DNA of 64,000 bases, from assembly GCA_021397835.1 (NCBI GenBank), contig JAJFZO010000287.1, forward strand, positions 126,501-190,500. The letters are read 5' to 3'. A program made the position numbers and the translations under genes. The DNA is from Moringa oleifera (taxonomy: Eukaryota > Streptophyta > Magnoliopsida > Brassicales > Moringaceae). This document shows, piece by piece, positions 35,461 to 48,157 of the stretch (positions within the stretch are counted from its first letter, which is position 1; each line of letters begins with the position of its first letter). The notes beneath the pieces are model-generated. The model saw nothing but the letters and a program-made list of their open reading frames with translations, had not been told where the DNA came from and searched no databases.

Positions 35461-37400
35461 CCGATTGAACGGTGTAGTTACCTGTGGCATTAAACCCAAT
35501 ACTTCCGTTCTCAAGATGGGTGGGAATTATATATATATATATATTATAATGACAGAATTACATCTTAAACATTTTTTATGAATAAATATTTAAAAAATTA
35601 AATTAAATATACTTTTACTTTAAATTTTAATTTTGATTCAAAAATATTAATTTGAAGTAAATTAGATTTTAATGTAAACAATTATAAAGAATTGTAAGTA
35701 TTTTGTAATTGAAATATTTAAAAAATAATTTAAATGAATTTTAAAATTAATAGGTCAAATTGAAATAATTTTGAACTTGTAAATTATTTTTTATGATTTT
35801 TTAATTTTTTTATAAATAAATTTTTTAAAAATATTTTTAATACTTAAAATTTTTTAAATTTTTTATATTTTTACAAATATGTAAAAGTACAAGTCAAAAT
35901 TTATTGTGTAAAATTTTTAGTTTAAATATTTTTAATATTTAAAATTTTAATAAATTTAAATTAAATCAAATTGAAAAAATTAGATGAAAAATTAAACTAA
36001 ATAAAATTTAAGGTTAAATTAGAAAATAAGTATAATTCAAAAAAAAATTGATATCTATTTTTTATTTATATAAATAATTTTTAAATTTTAATTAAATAAT
36101 AATTTTTATTTAAAAATTAAATTTAAATTTAAATGTAAATTTTAACTTTTATAAAATTGATAAATTGATGTTTATTAAATTTAAACTCAGTATCATTTAT
36201 ATACATATTAAAATTTTATTAGATAACCATTCTTTATTTTTATATATTCTTGATTGAGAGATTGTTGCTCTAATATAATATGTCAGTTTTTTATTTTAAA
36301 TTAATTATATCAATAAGAGATGCATTTTATTTATTGGATCAAATTTATTAAAAATTTATATAGAAATTTTGTTCGTAATTTTTATTGATCTTAATAATTT
36401 TGTGCGCAAATGCAATATGCATGTAAATTTTACTTGTGTAATTACTCGAATTTTTTTAAAATATTATCAAAATAAATAAAATATTTTTTCACATCAAATT
36501 TTATAAAAATAAATAAAATATCAATATTTAAATGAAATAAAAATATTTATTTATTTTGATAATGTTTAAAGGAATGTTAGGATAATTGTAGAAGGAATAC
36601 TAGGATAATTGTCAATATGGTTAATATTGATAATGCTTAAATGAATGCTAGAATAATTACAAAAGCAAAAACCACAAGCACATTATATTTGTATATAAGA
36701 TTGTTAATATTAATGAAAATTATAGATAAAATTTTTTACATTAAGAATTTAATAAACTGTAAATTTCAAATAAATGTAATTTTTTGCAAGTCCCAATTTG
36801 AGGTCAAACAAAAAATGTGGATCTTCTTAATATAATTAACCCTTCTATTTTAACGTTAACAATCGCCTTTATTATTTTGTTTATCTAGAACCCAAAGACT
36901 TTTTATTTTGTTTCTACTTGGGCTATCAATAACTCTTCTGGCAAAAGTTTAATGTGCAATGCATTGTTATTCCCTTTACGGCCTATAAATTGTTGCAAAT
37001 TCCTTCTTGGATCAAAGCTTTTAATTCTTCCTCCAGTTATTTACACAATTCAATTTCCTGATTTAAATCTTGGTGAAAGTGGCAATCCTTGGTTTGATTC
37101 CTTATCTCCGACAGGGCGACCATTTGTCATGGTCATCTCATTATGCTTTTACTTTACACTACCATCACCACACTAGTCCGAGACATATTCAATGGCATCA
37201 AAAAGCACTTGTGGTGGAGTAAAAGATTTCACTTCTTGCCTTCAAATGAAGTACATAATGTCTTTTCTTATCGAATTACACGATTCCTATGCTCAAGTTT
37301 GCAATCAGTTGCTATTAATCCTATACCGTTATAAATAAAGTCTTTGCACTAATTATTCAAGAAAAGCATCATAAAAAGATTACTTGAATTCAATGGCCTT
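35461..37400. other. Very AT-rich intergenic DNA
   Basis: A (TA)n tract at 35529-35545 is followed by about 1 kb of nearly pure A/T sequence (35,540-36,560). No gene is supported. Part of 36,560-37,400 may be the 5' end of the second copia element, but no convincing 5' LTR or primer-binding site was found. Confidence 0.5.
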
Positions 37401-37439
37401 TGCCATAACAACTGATGACACACAAAAGTAGTGATCTGG

Positions 37440-40400
37440 TTCACACACTCAACCTAGCAATTTTAAAGGACAAAAGAAAGGTAGGCCATATTGCACTCAT
37501 TATAAGATTCACGATCATATAGTTAATAGGTGTTTTAAAATGCATGGATATCCACTTAGATACAAGCTAAAAAGTGCAGATGGCCATAGCTTTTATAGTA
37601 ATGCAGTAATAATTCTTCCAGTAATTAAGGACCATCAGATGCCAGCATCTACACCAAATGGGCAAGGTATCTTGTACAACTTCTTTCAGTCTCTCAATGG
37701 CAATCGATATCAAGAACTCTTGAACATGCTTACACAACATCTTAATTTAGCATTGCAACCATTGCTCATATTGCAGGTATCTATCTTTTTTTTTTTTTTT
37801 GTCTCTAGTGGTCAAAATTTTTCTCCATCATATCACTAGATTGTTGACTCGGGGGCTAGTAAACATATTTGTTCTACATCAATAACATTTGTAGACTTAA
37901 ATCGTTAATCAATGTCATAGTTATTTTGTCTAATTGTAATAGCATCCTAGTTCATTATTCCGGTAGTGTTGAGCTCAAACCAAGTTTGATATTTGAAGAT
38001 GCTTATTTATGCCTTAATTTTAATTCAATTTGCTCTTAATCGACGCTCTTACTGATGAATCTACACTCAAAGTCAATTTCTTTTATGATCATTTTGTTAT
38101 TAAGGATGTTAACTGCCAAAAGATGATTAGCAAAGGTAAAAAGATTTAAGAACTCTATGTTTTGGTTACTGAAGGCCACATTACCACAAACTATGTCAAT
38201 AAAGTGTCAATGAATACTTGGCATAATAAGGTTGGGTATCCTTCCATCAAAAAACTGTAACTCCTATAGAAGAAATTGAATTTTAATGCTACTGATCTTG
38301 CCTATAATGGGCCTTATTATACTTGTCTCTTAGCCAAACAAAAGCATCTATCTTTTAAGTCTCATAATCATATGTCTAAGTCTCTATTTATTTTGATACA
38401 TTGTGATATTTAAGGTCCTTATAATACCATTTCTCATAATATTTCTTGATATTTTCTTACCCTTATTGATGATCATACCCGATTTATATGGATATATCTC
38501 CTTAAGTAGAAGTTCGATATTCAAAAAATTATTTTTAAACTCTTCGAAATGATTGAAACCTAATTCAACATGAAAATTAAAAGCTTAAGATCTAATAATA
38601 CCATTGAGTTGGCTCTGACCAAGTTTTGTCAAGCTCATGGTGTTCTACATCAATTTTATTGCATAAAAAGCCCTTAACAGAATTCAATTATCTAACAAAA
38701 ACACCAACATCTTTTGAATATGGCATGAGCACTTTATTTTCAGCTAGAGTTCCTTTGAAGTTTTAGGCAAAGTGTGTTTTAATGCCAACATGTATTATCA
38801 ATTTCACTCTTACTCCTCAACTTGGGAACAAAACTCCTTTTGAACTTTTGTACAATGTTGATGTGAATTACCCTTATTTTGAGGTATTTGGTTACTTAGC
38901 ATTTGCTGCGACACTTATTGAAGGATGAACTAAGCTTACTTCATGTTCTGGCCTTTCTGTATTTCTTGGTTATACTCTTGGAATGAAATGATATAAACTC
39001 TATGATATTCAAGGCAACCAGTTGTTCATCTTCAGAGATGTTACCTTCCATGAAGACGTGTTTTTCTTTCACCATGTTATTAATACTCGGGACTTCATTT
39101 ATCTTTTTTTTGGATCTCGTATTACCAGTTCCTTCTTATTTCGATACTTCTTCGAATGGTCAGTGTGGTAGCCGAGCTACAGAGACTTTATCTAGTCCTG
39201 ATAATTTTAATCTTATAAACTAAACCTCTAAGCTTCCTTCTTATCTTCGGGACTATCATGATGCCCTCTTAAAATAAGTTTCAGTGAGTGTTTCCTCTAC
39301 ACATATCCATTACAGTATGTTTTCTCCTAAGATTCTTTCTCTGCACCATGCAAGAACTTTATCCTTATATCTGCTACTTATGAACCTTAATTTTATCACC
39401 AAGTAGTTCGTTGTCTAGAATGGCAGGAAGCTATGCAAGCAAAACCTAAAGCTTTCGAATTCAACAATATCTGGATAATAACTTCTTTTCCTTTAAATAC
39501 ATACACTATTGAATGCAAATAGGTTTTCAAAATCAAATATAACTCAAATGATTTAGTTGATCGACATAAAACACGTCTTATTGCTAAGGGATATATACAG
39601 TAGAAAGATTGGATTTTCTATAGTTGTCAAATTTATCATTGTTAAGGTACTCTTAGCAGTAACTAGTATGAAACAATGGGATTTAATTTAATTGGACATC
39701 AATAGTGCTTTTCTTAATGATGATCTTTTTGAGGAAGTCTATATAAATTTATGTCTTGGATACTCTGTATAGTTATCTCCTACTTACCAAGTAAGAAACT
39801 GGTTTATGAATTGCATAAGTCTATAAATGGTCTCAAACAAGCTTTTCGCTAGTGGAATTCCAAGATCTCTCACAACTTAGTGCAATTTAGATTCACAACC
39901 TTAAAATCAAATTATTCCTTGCTCATAAAGGGCTTTTGTACTTCCTCTCTTGCATTTTTGGTCTTTATTGATGATACTATTGTTATTGGCCTTAATACGC
40001 AACTCATTCAAAGTTTAAACAATTTCTGCAGTCTCAATTTAAGCTTAAGGATTTGGTTCCCTTATGGTATTTTCTTGAATTAAAAATTGCCCGATCTTCT
40101 GATGGAATTATTCTTTCTCAACAAGATTATACTCTTTAGTTATTGAAGGAAGTTGAATATTTAGGTTGTAAACCAATTGCTTTGCCTATGGATCCCAAAA
40201 TGCGTTATCGAGATTTTAATGGTATTCCTTTATTTGATCCATCTGCCTGTCGTTGATTGATTAAACATCTTTTATACCTTTATACCTGTTCATACTCTTA
40301 GTCACCCAGTCTTATGATTCTTATCTTTAAGGCAACACATCATCTAATTTGTAACTTTAAGAAATCTCAGAGACTCAGCCTTTGCTTGTCTTTTTAGCCT

Positions 40401-40842
40401 TTTTTTTCATTCTAGTTAAAGGTTTCTCTGATTCTAATGGGGTTGCTTACTCTGATACACACAGGTCTATCATTGGTTTTGTGTGTTTTTGTGTTTTTCG
40501 TTGTGATTCTTTAGTTTCTTGGAAAACCAAGAAGTATTCCACTATGTCCTAAAAGCTTTGCTGAAGCAAAATATCAAGCCATAGCCATTGTTTGGCTTTT
40601 TCAACTACTCGAAGATCTTCAAGTTCTTATCTCTTTTTCGACTTTACATTATTGTGATAATCAAGACGATAGAAATTGATTATCATATTGTTCGAATCTT
40701 GTTTTTGCGAGTAACATTAAACTTATGTCGTTTCATTTGTCTTATCTTATGGATGGGTTCACTAACCCTTTAACTTTCGCTCTCCTTTTTCAATTTCTAT
40801 CCAAGATGACTATGAAGGATATTCGTGGTCCATCTTGAAGGA
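37440..40842 (+). mobile_element. Second Ty1/copia retrotransposon, decayed gag-pol
   Basis: On the plus strand, with many stops and frameshifts, the copia order is complete. A zinc-knuckle-like block at about 37476-37560 (PYCTHYKIHDHIVNRCFKMH) has its second cysteine replaced by Tyr. A protease motif is near 37840 (VDSGASKHI). A pre-integrase block lies at about 38120-38260, and integrase at about 38330-38700 (LIDDHTRFIWIY). RT runs from 39,400 to 40,090, including 'FVLVFIDDTIVIG'-like sequence (VFIDDTIVIG is seen at 39960-39990). RNase H lies at about 40420-40560 (SDTHRSIIGFVCF). A GAAGGAGG polypurine tract at 40835-40842 is followed by TTATTAG, where a 3' LTR should begin. LTR borders are otherwise unresolved. 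Confidence 0.82.
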
Positions 40843-40886
40843 GGTTATTAGAATTAGTTGAATTATTAAGCTTAAGTGACATATTA

Positions 40887-41871
40887 GGGCATCTCCGATG
40901 AAGATGGTAAAACAACAATTTAGTGTTGAAAATTTCTAAAATGGTCTTCAATGAAACGACAAACATCTTTTGGCAATTTAGTGTAGCACTGTAACTGAAC
41001 CAAATGTACTTAATTTTTTTTTTTATATAATTACTGCTTTTAAGTTTTTGAATCAACCATATCTTTGATGAATAACTAAATAAATATATCATATTATTCA
41101 AAAAAATTATACATTAAAAATATCTAATCAAGATCTTCAAAATAAGATTAATATTTAATACATAAAATTATTTTATATAAATTAATAATAATAATATATT
41201 TTTATATAATATCAAAATTATTATTTAAAAATATATAAAAAATTATAATAATTTATAAGTTATAATATAATTTAAACTTTGCATGAATATGATAAAAATA
41301 AAATTTACTTCAATTAATAAAACAATGTAATAAATATAACAATACATTAATGGCTACAATATAAATTAAATATTATAATATGTTAATAATTTTATTTTAT
41401 TTGATATCAATTATGTAATAAAATTTTAATATTAATTTAAATCATATATTTCAAATCACTTCATCAAAAAGTTATCATATATTATTATAAAAATATTATT
41501 AATTAATAAAAATAATCAAATAAAAATTATGTGAAAAATATTTTTACGTAATTAAGTTGATGTTATTAATTTTAAAAATTATTAAAAAATATAATTTATT
41601 ATATAATATTAATTTATTATATAATATTAATTTATTTAAAATAAATAAATTAAAATTTTAAGTTATATTAATTATTTTATTATTTTAAATAAATTAATTG
41701 ATATTTATAAATATATTTATTAATAATTATTATTTTTATTATTAATATAATATTATAATATCAATTTGATGTAAATAAATTAAAAATAAAAAAATTTAAT
41801 ATTAAAATATTTAAAAAAAATTTTTTAATATGAAATTGATGTTGAATTTGGTGTATAAAGTTGGAGATGAC
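40887..41871. mobile_element. PIF/Harbinger-like non-autonomous element (MITE-like) nested beside the second copia element
   Basis: The left end is TTA|GGGCATCTCCGATG and the right end is GGAGATGAC|TTA. The inner ends are imperfect inverted repeats (GGGCATCTCC against GTCATCTCC) and both sides carry the same TTA trinucleotide, the target duplication typical of PIF/Harbinger. The 985-base interior is extremely AT-rich with no transposase. The position, about 45 bases after the copia polypurine tract, suggests insertion into that element's 3' LTR. The TIR is short, so this call rests mainly on TIR plus TTA duplication. Confidence 0.62.
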
Positions 41872-41962
41872 TTAGTTAAGGTAATTATGCTTAAATGTTA
41901 GTATGTGATTAGATAAAATTATATATTAGTAGTGTAAACATTTAAGTAGGAAAGCATTCAGA

Positions 41963-44900
41963 TTGTGGGTTTCCATTGTATTCTCTGTTCGCCCCTGTTT
42001 TACTATCAAATCTTTCTCTTTGCCATTCTTCACTTTCCGGTATTCAATTAATCTTAACACTACTGCCTTGGTTTCGTCCTTGACATCATCGCAAACATTT
42101 CATCTGCCACCTATTGTCGCACGATCTCAAGTACCCTTTGAGGCTTTACCTCATGTCTCCTGCTCTCAAATTCTTCAGCCACAGCTTGTCTCTCTTGCCT
42201 CAGCTGGTAATTTCTCCCATAAGCGGTCTGTCATTTTCCTTTTAATTATTTTCTGCAATCTCATTTTCGTTTCTCGTCTGTAATTTTTGCTTTCTGTTTT
42301 TTTTTTTTCTTTTTACTTCTGTGGTTTAAGGGTTTTAGTGAGTTCTCCTATTCAAGCATCTATGGGACTTGCCGGCGCCCTAAGTGGGGTCAGTCACAGA
42401 GATTATCTGTGTGTCGGGTTGATTATCGACCGCTTTGCTCAATCAATGGGGACAAAATCGTCGGTGACTTTGCTTTTCGCATGGGATTTACTAATTACTT
42501 CTTCTTCTTCTTCTTCTAATTTTAGTTCTCTTTTGTCATAAATTGTGTTTGTATAAAGACTTTATGGGTTTGTGTTTTCAAGAGAGAGGGGAAAAAAAAA
42601 AAAAAGGAACTTTGAATGATTTGCATGGCTTATATGCTTTAAGTGACTGTCATTTGTACTGCTTCATTGGATGTTAGTTTCATGAGTCATCTTCCAAGAA
42701 TATTCTCATTTTATGAAACTGCCATTATTAGCTAATGAGTCCAAATTATTGTTAATAACACCCATGAAATCTTTTTCTTTCCTTCTTTTGTTCCTTATTT
42801 CAGTTACTTTGCAATCCAATTAAGTAGTCAATTTGTTCATAGTCACTTGATTAAGCTTCTTAAAAATCAATTAGATTACGAATGGGAGGCTTCTTTACAA
42901 ATTTTATAATTCTTAGCTTTGAAGTTTGTAGGTTTAATTTATTTTTTATGAATTTACTTTTTTGTTTTTATTAGAAGTCAATTATGTTGTTTCCTTGGTG
43001 TATTATTAGGGTTCGGGTTCATTGGATGCTGCTCATGGATGCTCACATGAGGATGAAGGTAATAAATACCTAGAATCAGCTGCATGTATATGTACTACTT
43101 GGCGCCAATGGAGGCGTTCATGCATTCCTTATTACTCTGACTTTTGCTTTTATTCTATTTTCCTTGTTCTCATTTCTACTTTTGCTTTTATTCTTCTTAA
43201 AGGTTCAGTGGAAAAGACTGAAACTGATCAGCGAGAACCATTCTCATCTAAAGAGTACATACTATTTTCCTTAATTATGTATTTTTGTTGGTGGCTGAAG
43301 ATACGAGATTTTGTAAATAACAAAAAAGGGAGGAGTTCTGCTTCTATTCTTTGCTGGGATGAGCTTTCCTTGAATCTAGACTACTGGTTAAATCGTTAGA
43401 CTCACTATTGTTATCCAAGGTGGGTTGTTGTTTATTCCAATTCCTAATCCTTTAAATATCTCAAGATGAGATTTGAGATACAAGTACAGCATTCTTAGGG
43501 CTGTTTTGCCAGCCACCTAGACTAATCAAACTATAAAGGCTTTCTGATTAACCATAGTTACTTCTCGTAATTGCTTTGTTTCCCTATGGAATTAGATTAA
43601 CTACAACTGAGTTTAAACCCATCTAGAAGATGCTGCAGAGCTATATGGTGAGCGCAGTTGGCCTTTAATCTCTTCCACATTTTTCAGTATAAAAGCGGTG
43701 TTCTTGACAGGTTTTCACCCGTGAGAAGTGAAACTGTCAGGACTTAATTTAGCTCTTGGAGCATAAGCAACTTATTTGGTCTTTCTTAGGTGACATCATT
43801 CACTGTTGTGGTTGTTGCACTAATTTGCTACTTATGAGAGAGCTGGATTACAAAATTGTCTTCTGCATGATAATTCTAGCAGAGGGTCTTAGGCTAACTT
43901 ACAGGTTTTGTCTCCTCTGATTGATTTGTATTGGTCTAGTCAATACATTGTGCTATGTTCTGGGGGTAATTACATGCATTGAATTTGTTTAAAGGGCGAT
44001 AACATTTTACTGCCATTAGTTGTGTGTTTTTTGGTTTCTAATTCCAAGATTTTTCCTCATTGACGAGATCTTCTAGTCTTATTTCTCAACATGCTAAATG
44101 CTTTGGCATACAGTACATTAAATGAATCAATAGCAAGCCATAGTTTTACCTGGATTAGTGTTCTATGTATCCTGTGGAAGTGATGCCTTGACAATTTATC
44201 ATGAAGTTAAGCACCCTTGGAGGCTGAGATAGATTTATTGTTATAATCTTTCTTTGTGCTCCACTCTGTCAATCATTTGCTCCACAACTGCACTGGTCTG
44301 GCTTTTGTGGCACTGCTAGAATATTTTAACATATTATGGTGGCATTACAACAGTAGATGTTTGTTGGTGCTCTTATGTGTCAATACCTGGAGTCTATCAC
44401 AATCATTTCATGCAAATTTTTACCAACATGTTTACTTGTTTTGAGTGTATTCTTCATTTTCTTGGTGATATTTTAATGCATGCAATTGAAATGTGGTGAT
44501 TATTCTTTGCACCTTGAGGAATGCGTGTCCCAAGGAGCATTTCTCTCAAGGGCATAAATCTTCTTTATTTATTTATTTTTTTTGTTTTTTGGGAGCAAAA
44601 ACAAAAAATCTTCTTTGGTTTATGCCTTGTAGTAGAAGTTATACAAAAGAAATCTTGCTGTGTGAGTTTATCTGCCCTCATTTAGATGGCTTCTTGTTTT
44701 GGGTTAAAATGAATGTTGTAATGATAAACCAAAATGAAAAAAAAAAGGGTTTGCAGGAAATGTTAGGGGAGGAAAGTTGGTGCAATAAAAGAGCTTTTTA
44801 ATGGGTGGAGAGGTTCATTTTTCGGTAAGAGAGATGTCTATGCACTCTACAGTTTTGGTTTGATGGATGACAAGCTAGAAACAAGGAAGATTTTTGGGAA

Positions 44901-47880
44901 TTTGATTTTCTCATAAATGATACCTATGTACATGGGTTGCACCTCTTGGTGACTATGTTCAAAGAGTGTACATATATATATATATATATAAACTGTAGGT
45001 TAGAATGCATGTTGGGTTTCTTCAGCTTATATTTTCCTGTTCAATTTTCAGGGTTTTAGGGAGATTGAGGAGGTATGGAATTTCTGGGATATTGTCCTAT
45101 GGACTGCTGAACACAGCTTACTATCTTACTACATTTCTTTTGGTATGGTGAGTTAAATGAAGTGTCCATATCTATTCGTCAAAAGCTTTTAGCTCATTAC
45201 AAATCCAAATGTCATAGATCTTGTTCTTTACCTAAACCAGTGCTACTTGCTAGTCGCTTATGCTTATGTAACTTGGACCGCCATTCCAAGTTATGAAATG
45301 GTCTCAATGTTTGTGGACCTGCAGAAAGAGGCATCTCAAATTTTTATGCCTCTAAGTATTCAACTAATTGATTAATCCTTGTTGTTCAAGATTAATGAAA
45401 ATGTTCTTTGATATAATTTGAGCTAATGTTCACTTTTTTTGAAGTGAATTTGTGAAATGCCCTGTTAGCTTATTTCCTGGCTGTTGTAATGCTAGTTTGT
45501 TGTCATAGAGGCATGAAAAAGTTTTTATTTTTCTTTTGAACTACTGGAGAGAGAGAGAGAGAGAGAGAGATGGTTGGCGTTTCAATTGGATGGAGTTTGA
45601 GATTTCCCCATCCATATGAAATTTCATTAGTAAATAGCATCTCACTGGCACTTTGGATTAATGGGAAATTTGGTAACTGAATGCGTTAGTTCAGTCGAGA
45701 AGTTTGCCATATTAGGCACTTCCAAGGTTAAAATTATGTAATTAGTGTGTATCTTGTGGTGAATCTCCTGGGCTAGAAAATGGATATACATAGGGACTTT
45801 AATCATAGTATCACTTATACATTAATTGGGAAAACATTAAAATCTGGTTGCCTTGGCACATTAATTTTTCCTTTCCACTTCACACTATGTTTTGACCTGC
45901 TTTATCAAAAAAAGATCTAACATGTTTCATCTTTCATATACTTACAAGTCTATTTGAATAAATTTTTTTGGTGTAGGATAATAGAGTGGCAATTGAACGA
46001 ACATGTAAAACAGAAGTAGATAGTCAAAAAGTTAAGAGTGAAAAGCACCAAATGCGTTGCCCAAGGGACATCTTCTTGTTGTGAAGTCAGGATAGCAAGA
46101 AATTTTGCTTTTTGTAATAAATTTCAAAGTTGAATGCCACCAACTAAAGTATTTATATTACATAACAAGTATTTAACAATTCGATATAACATGATAGACA
46201 TTTGAAAGATATAAATGCTTCTAAAATCACTGCTTCAGCTCCTGCATCATAGTGTGCTTGACCAATATATTCGAACTTGCAAATTGAAAATGCTATAAAA
46301 TGAAGTGAAGAATTTCAAGTCAAAGAAAGCTCAATAAGTCGGTCTAAGCTGGTGTAGGCAGTTCTTCAAAGTTTTGTCACAGAATGTACTGGGAGGCCTC
46401 AAACATTTATATCTTGCAGTGACTATGTATTGTTGTGCAATGTACTTCGTGTACTTATAAAAATATGCCTTTTAGGTTTTATGTTGCTCCAGCACCTGGA
46501 AGAATGGGTTACTTTCTAGCTGTTGAGAGGTAACATTTTTTTTTCTTTCTTTCTTTTTTGTCTTTTCGTTTTCCTGAATGATTTTGAGAGTATAAACTAT
46601 GTGAAGATTGAGTTCCTTACAGATTCATCAAGATGATGGCTATGGTGTGGGCTGGAAGTCAGGTTACTAAGCTTGTAAGAGCCGCAGGGTGAGCTACAAG
46701 AACTCAGAAGATTAGCCCTGAAATTTTTGTTGTTTAAATGGAAGTTAAGATACTTTTATTTTCCTTGAGAAGCATCAAATCGAGCACTTATATGTCTCTG
46801 TAGAATTAACTGTTGCATTGGTCTGTGAAACTTGTACCAATGTTACCGTTGATCTTTCTACATTTTTGCACTTTGTGGTTGCATTTATAGCTGTAAGGTT
46901 TATTTGCATGGTTAAGAGCTATATGCACATAAACTGCGTAGCCAAATAAAAAATGTCAGGATGGGTGTATTATAATGAGAGCAGATAAACTAAAAATGGA
47001 AACATAGTTTGGGGAGATAGAGGTGGCTACTACAGTAGATAAGTTGTTGAAAGCTGTTTTTTAGGTGGTTTTACCACCGAAGAGGACAGATCTGTGGATG
47101 CATTTGTAAGAAATAGTGATATGACTAAAATGCCAGGAGCCTAAGAAGGAACCCGGTGGATCAAAATTTAGATGGATGGAAGGGAAGAAGCATTCTGTGG
47201 CAGCCTCCTGAAGATGTTTGGGGAAAGGGAGAAGAGACATTTTAGCTGTGGCTTTTTGACAATCATGTCTTGTTGATGCAACTGAAAAGAATTCAGTTCT
47301 AATATGTTTAGAGTATTCCATCAGTTAAAATTCATGTACTAGTTATTGATGTATGATGGCTAAGTCAGGAAACAAGGTGGATAACAGTAGAGATCTCAGA
47401 CCTTCAGAATATTATGATTTCCTGAATTAGCTGATCAACAAGTATCTCAAATATTTATAGGCACCATTTACTAGGAAATGTAACTATAATCCTAATCATA
47501 AAGGAAAATATAAAACGAAAAAGGTAAAAGAGGAAAGTTCTTAAGAACGGTTCTGATCATGTTCACATCTTATGTCCATCTAACATAAGCACTGGTTTCT
47601 ATGGTTTATTGAGAATCTTAATTCCAGAGAGATTTTTCTGTTGTAGGGCCCTTGCTCTTGCACCTTTTGTTGATAGAGGATTGTCGTGGTTTACTGTCAA
47701 ATTCAAATTTGAGTCCCAAGGAAAAGTGAGTGCACTTGGAACTTGATATTATTCATGTATTCTCTTGTTTCAGGTGTCTCATGTCTTTTTGGCTGTTGCC
47801 AGGCTTTCATGGTAATTGTGGGACTCTGTTTTGGACTGGTCATGATGCTATTTCTTGTTGTGACACTGCTTCAGGCGTAA
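41963..47880 (+). CDS. Conserved plastid-type transmembrane protein (function unknown), start codon not visible
   Basis: Exons joining in phase: 43010-43060, 43203-43254, 45052-45147, 46476-46529, 46623-46688, 47647-47725 and 47803-47880 (TAA). The product has an acidic linker, then LRRYGISGILSYGLLNTAYYL, a short APAPGRMGYFLAVERF loop, AMVWAGSQVTKL, LALAPFVDRGLSWFTVKFKF, and ends in a hydrophobic helix (VIVGLCFGLVMMLFLVVTLL). The general layout resembles DUF1279/FAM210-like and related plant plastid proteins, but I cannot name it. Upstream, 41963-42200 reads like a chloroplast transit peptide (Ser/Thr-rich, few acidic residues), but it has TTG where an ATG is expected. Its splice to 43010 is not in phase at the best donor, so the first exon border is uncertain. 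Either the gene is 5'-damaged or an exon was missed. Confidence 0.7.
44970..44991. repeat. (TA)n microsatellite in an intron
   Basis: About 11 TA units, 60 bases before the 45052 exon of the plastid-protein gene. Confidence 0.9.
45547..45570. repeat. (GA)n microsatellite in an intron
   Basis: Twelve GA units within the 45148-46475 intron of the plastid-protein gene. Confidence 0.9.
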
Positions 47881-48157
47881 ATTTCTTCCATGTGTTTTCA
47901 GCTCGCGGAATAGGTTGATGCAGCTCTAACCAATAACTACCAATTGATACCTTATACTTTAAAATTATCCTTGTTTTTTAGTTTGTCCAGACATGGTGTT
48001 TTAATTTTGTCCGATATTTTTATGATGATTTGTAATTTTTCTTGAAGCAGTAGTTGTATAATGTTTGAATGGTCTTCATGATGCATTTGCTACTGTTGTT
48101 GTGATCCCAAATATAATGGGATTGTGGTATTCTACATACTTTTTTTTTTCTTAATCA

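Noticed and set aside
36560..36850. Possible 5' LTR of the second copia element
   Set aside because: Some AATGCTTAAATGAATG-type similarity to the DNA after 41872 exists, but too little to align; not called.
37540..37839. 99-codon ORF as an independent gene
   Set aside because: It is the gag tail of the second copia element, starting inside the zinc-knuckle block.
47061..47321. 86-codon minus-strand ORF
   Set aside because: It lies in an intron of the plastid-protein gene, with no recognised motif.
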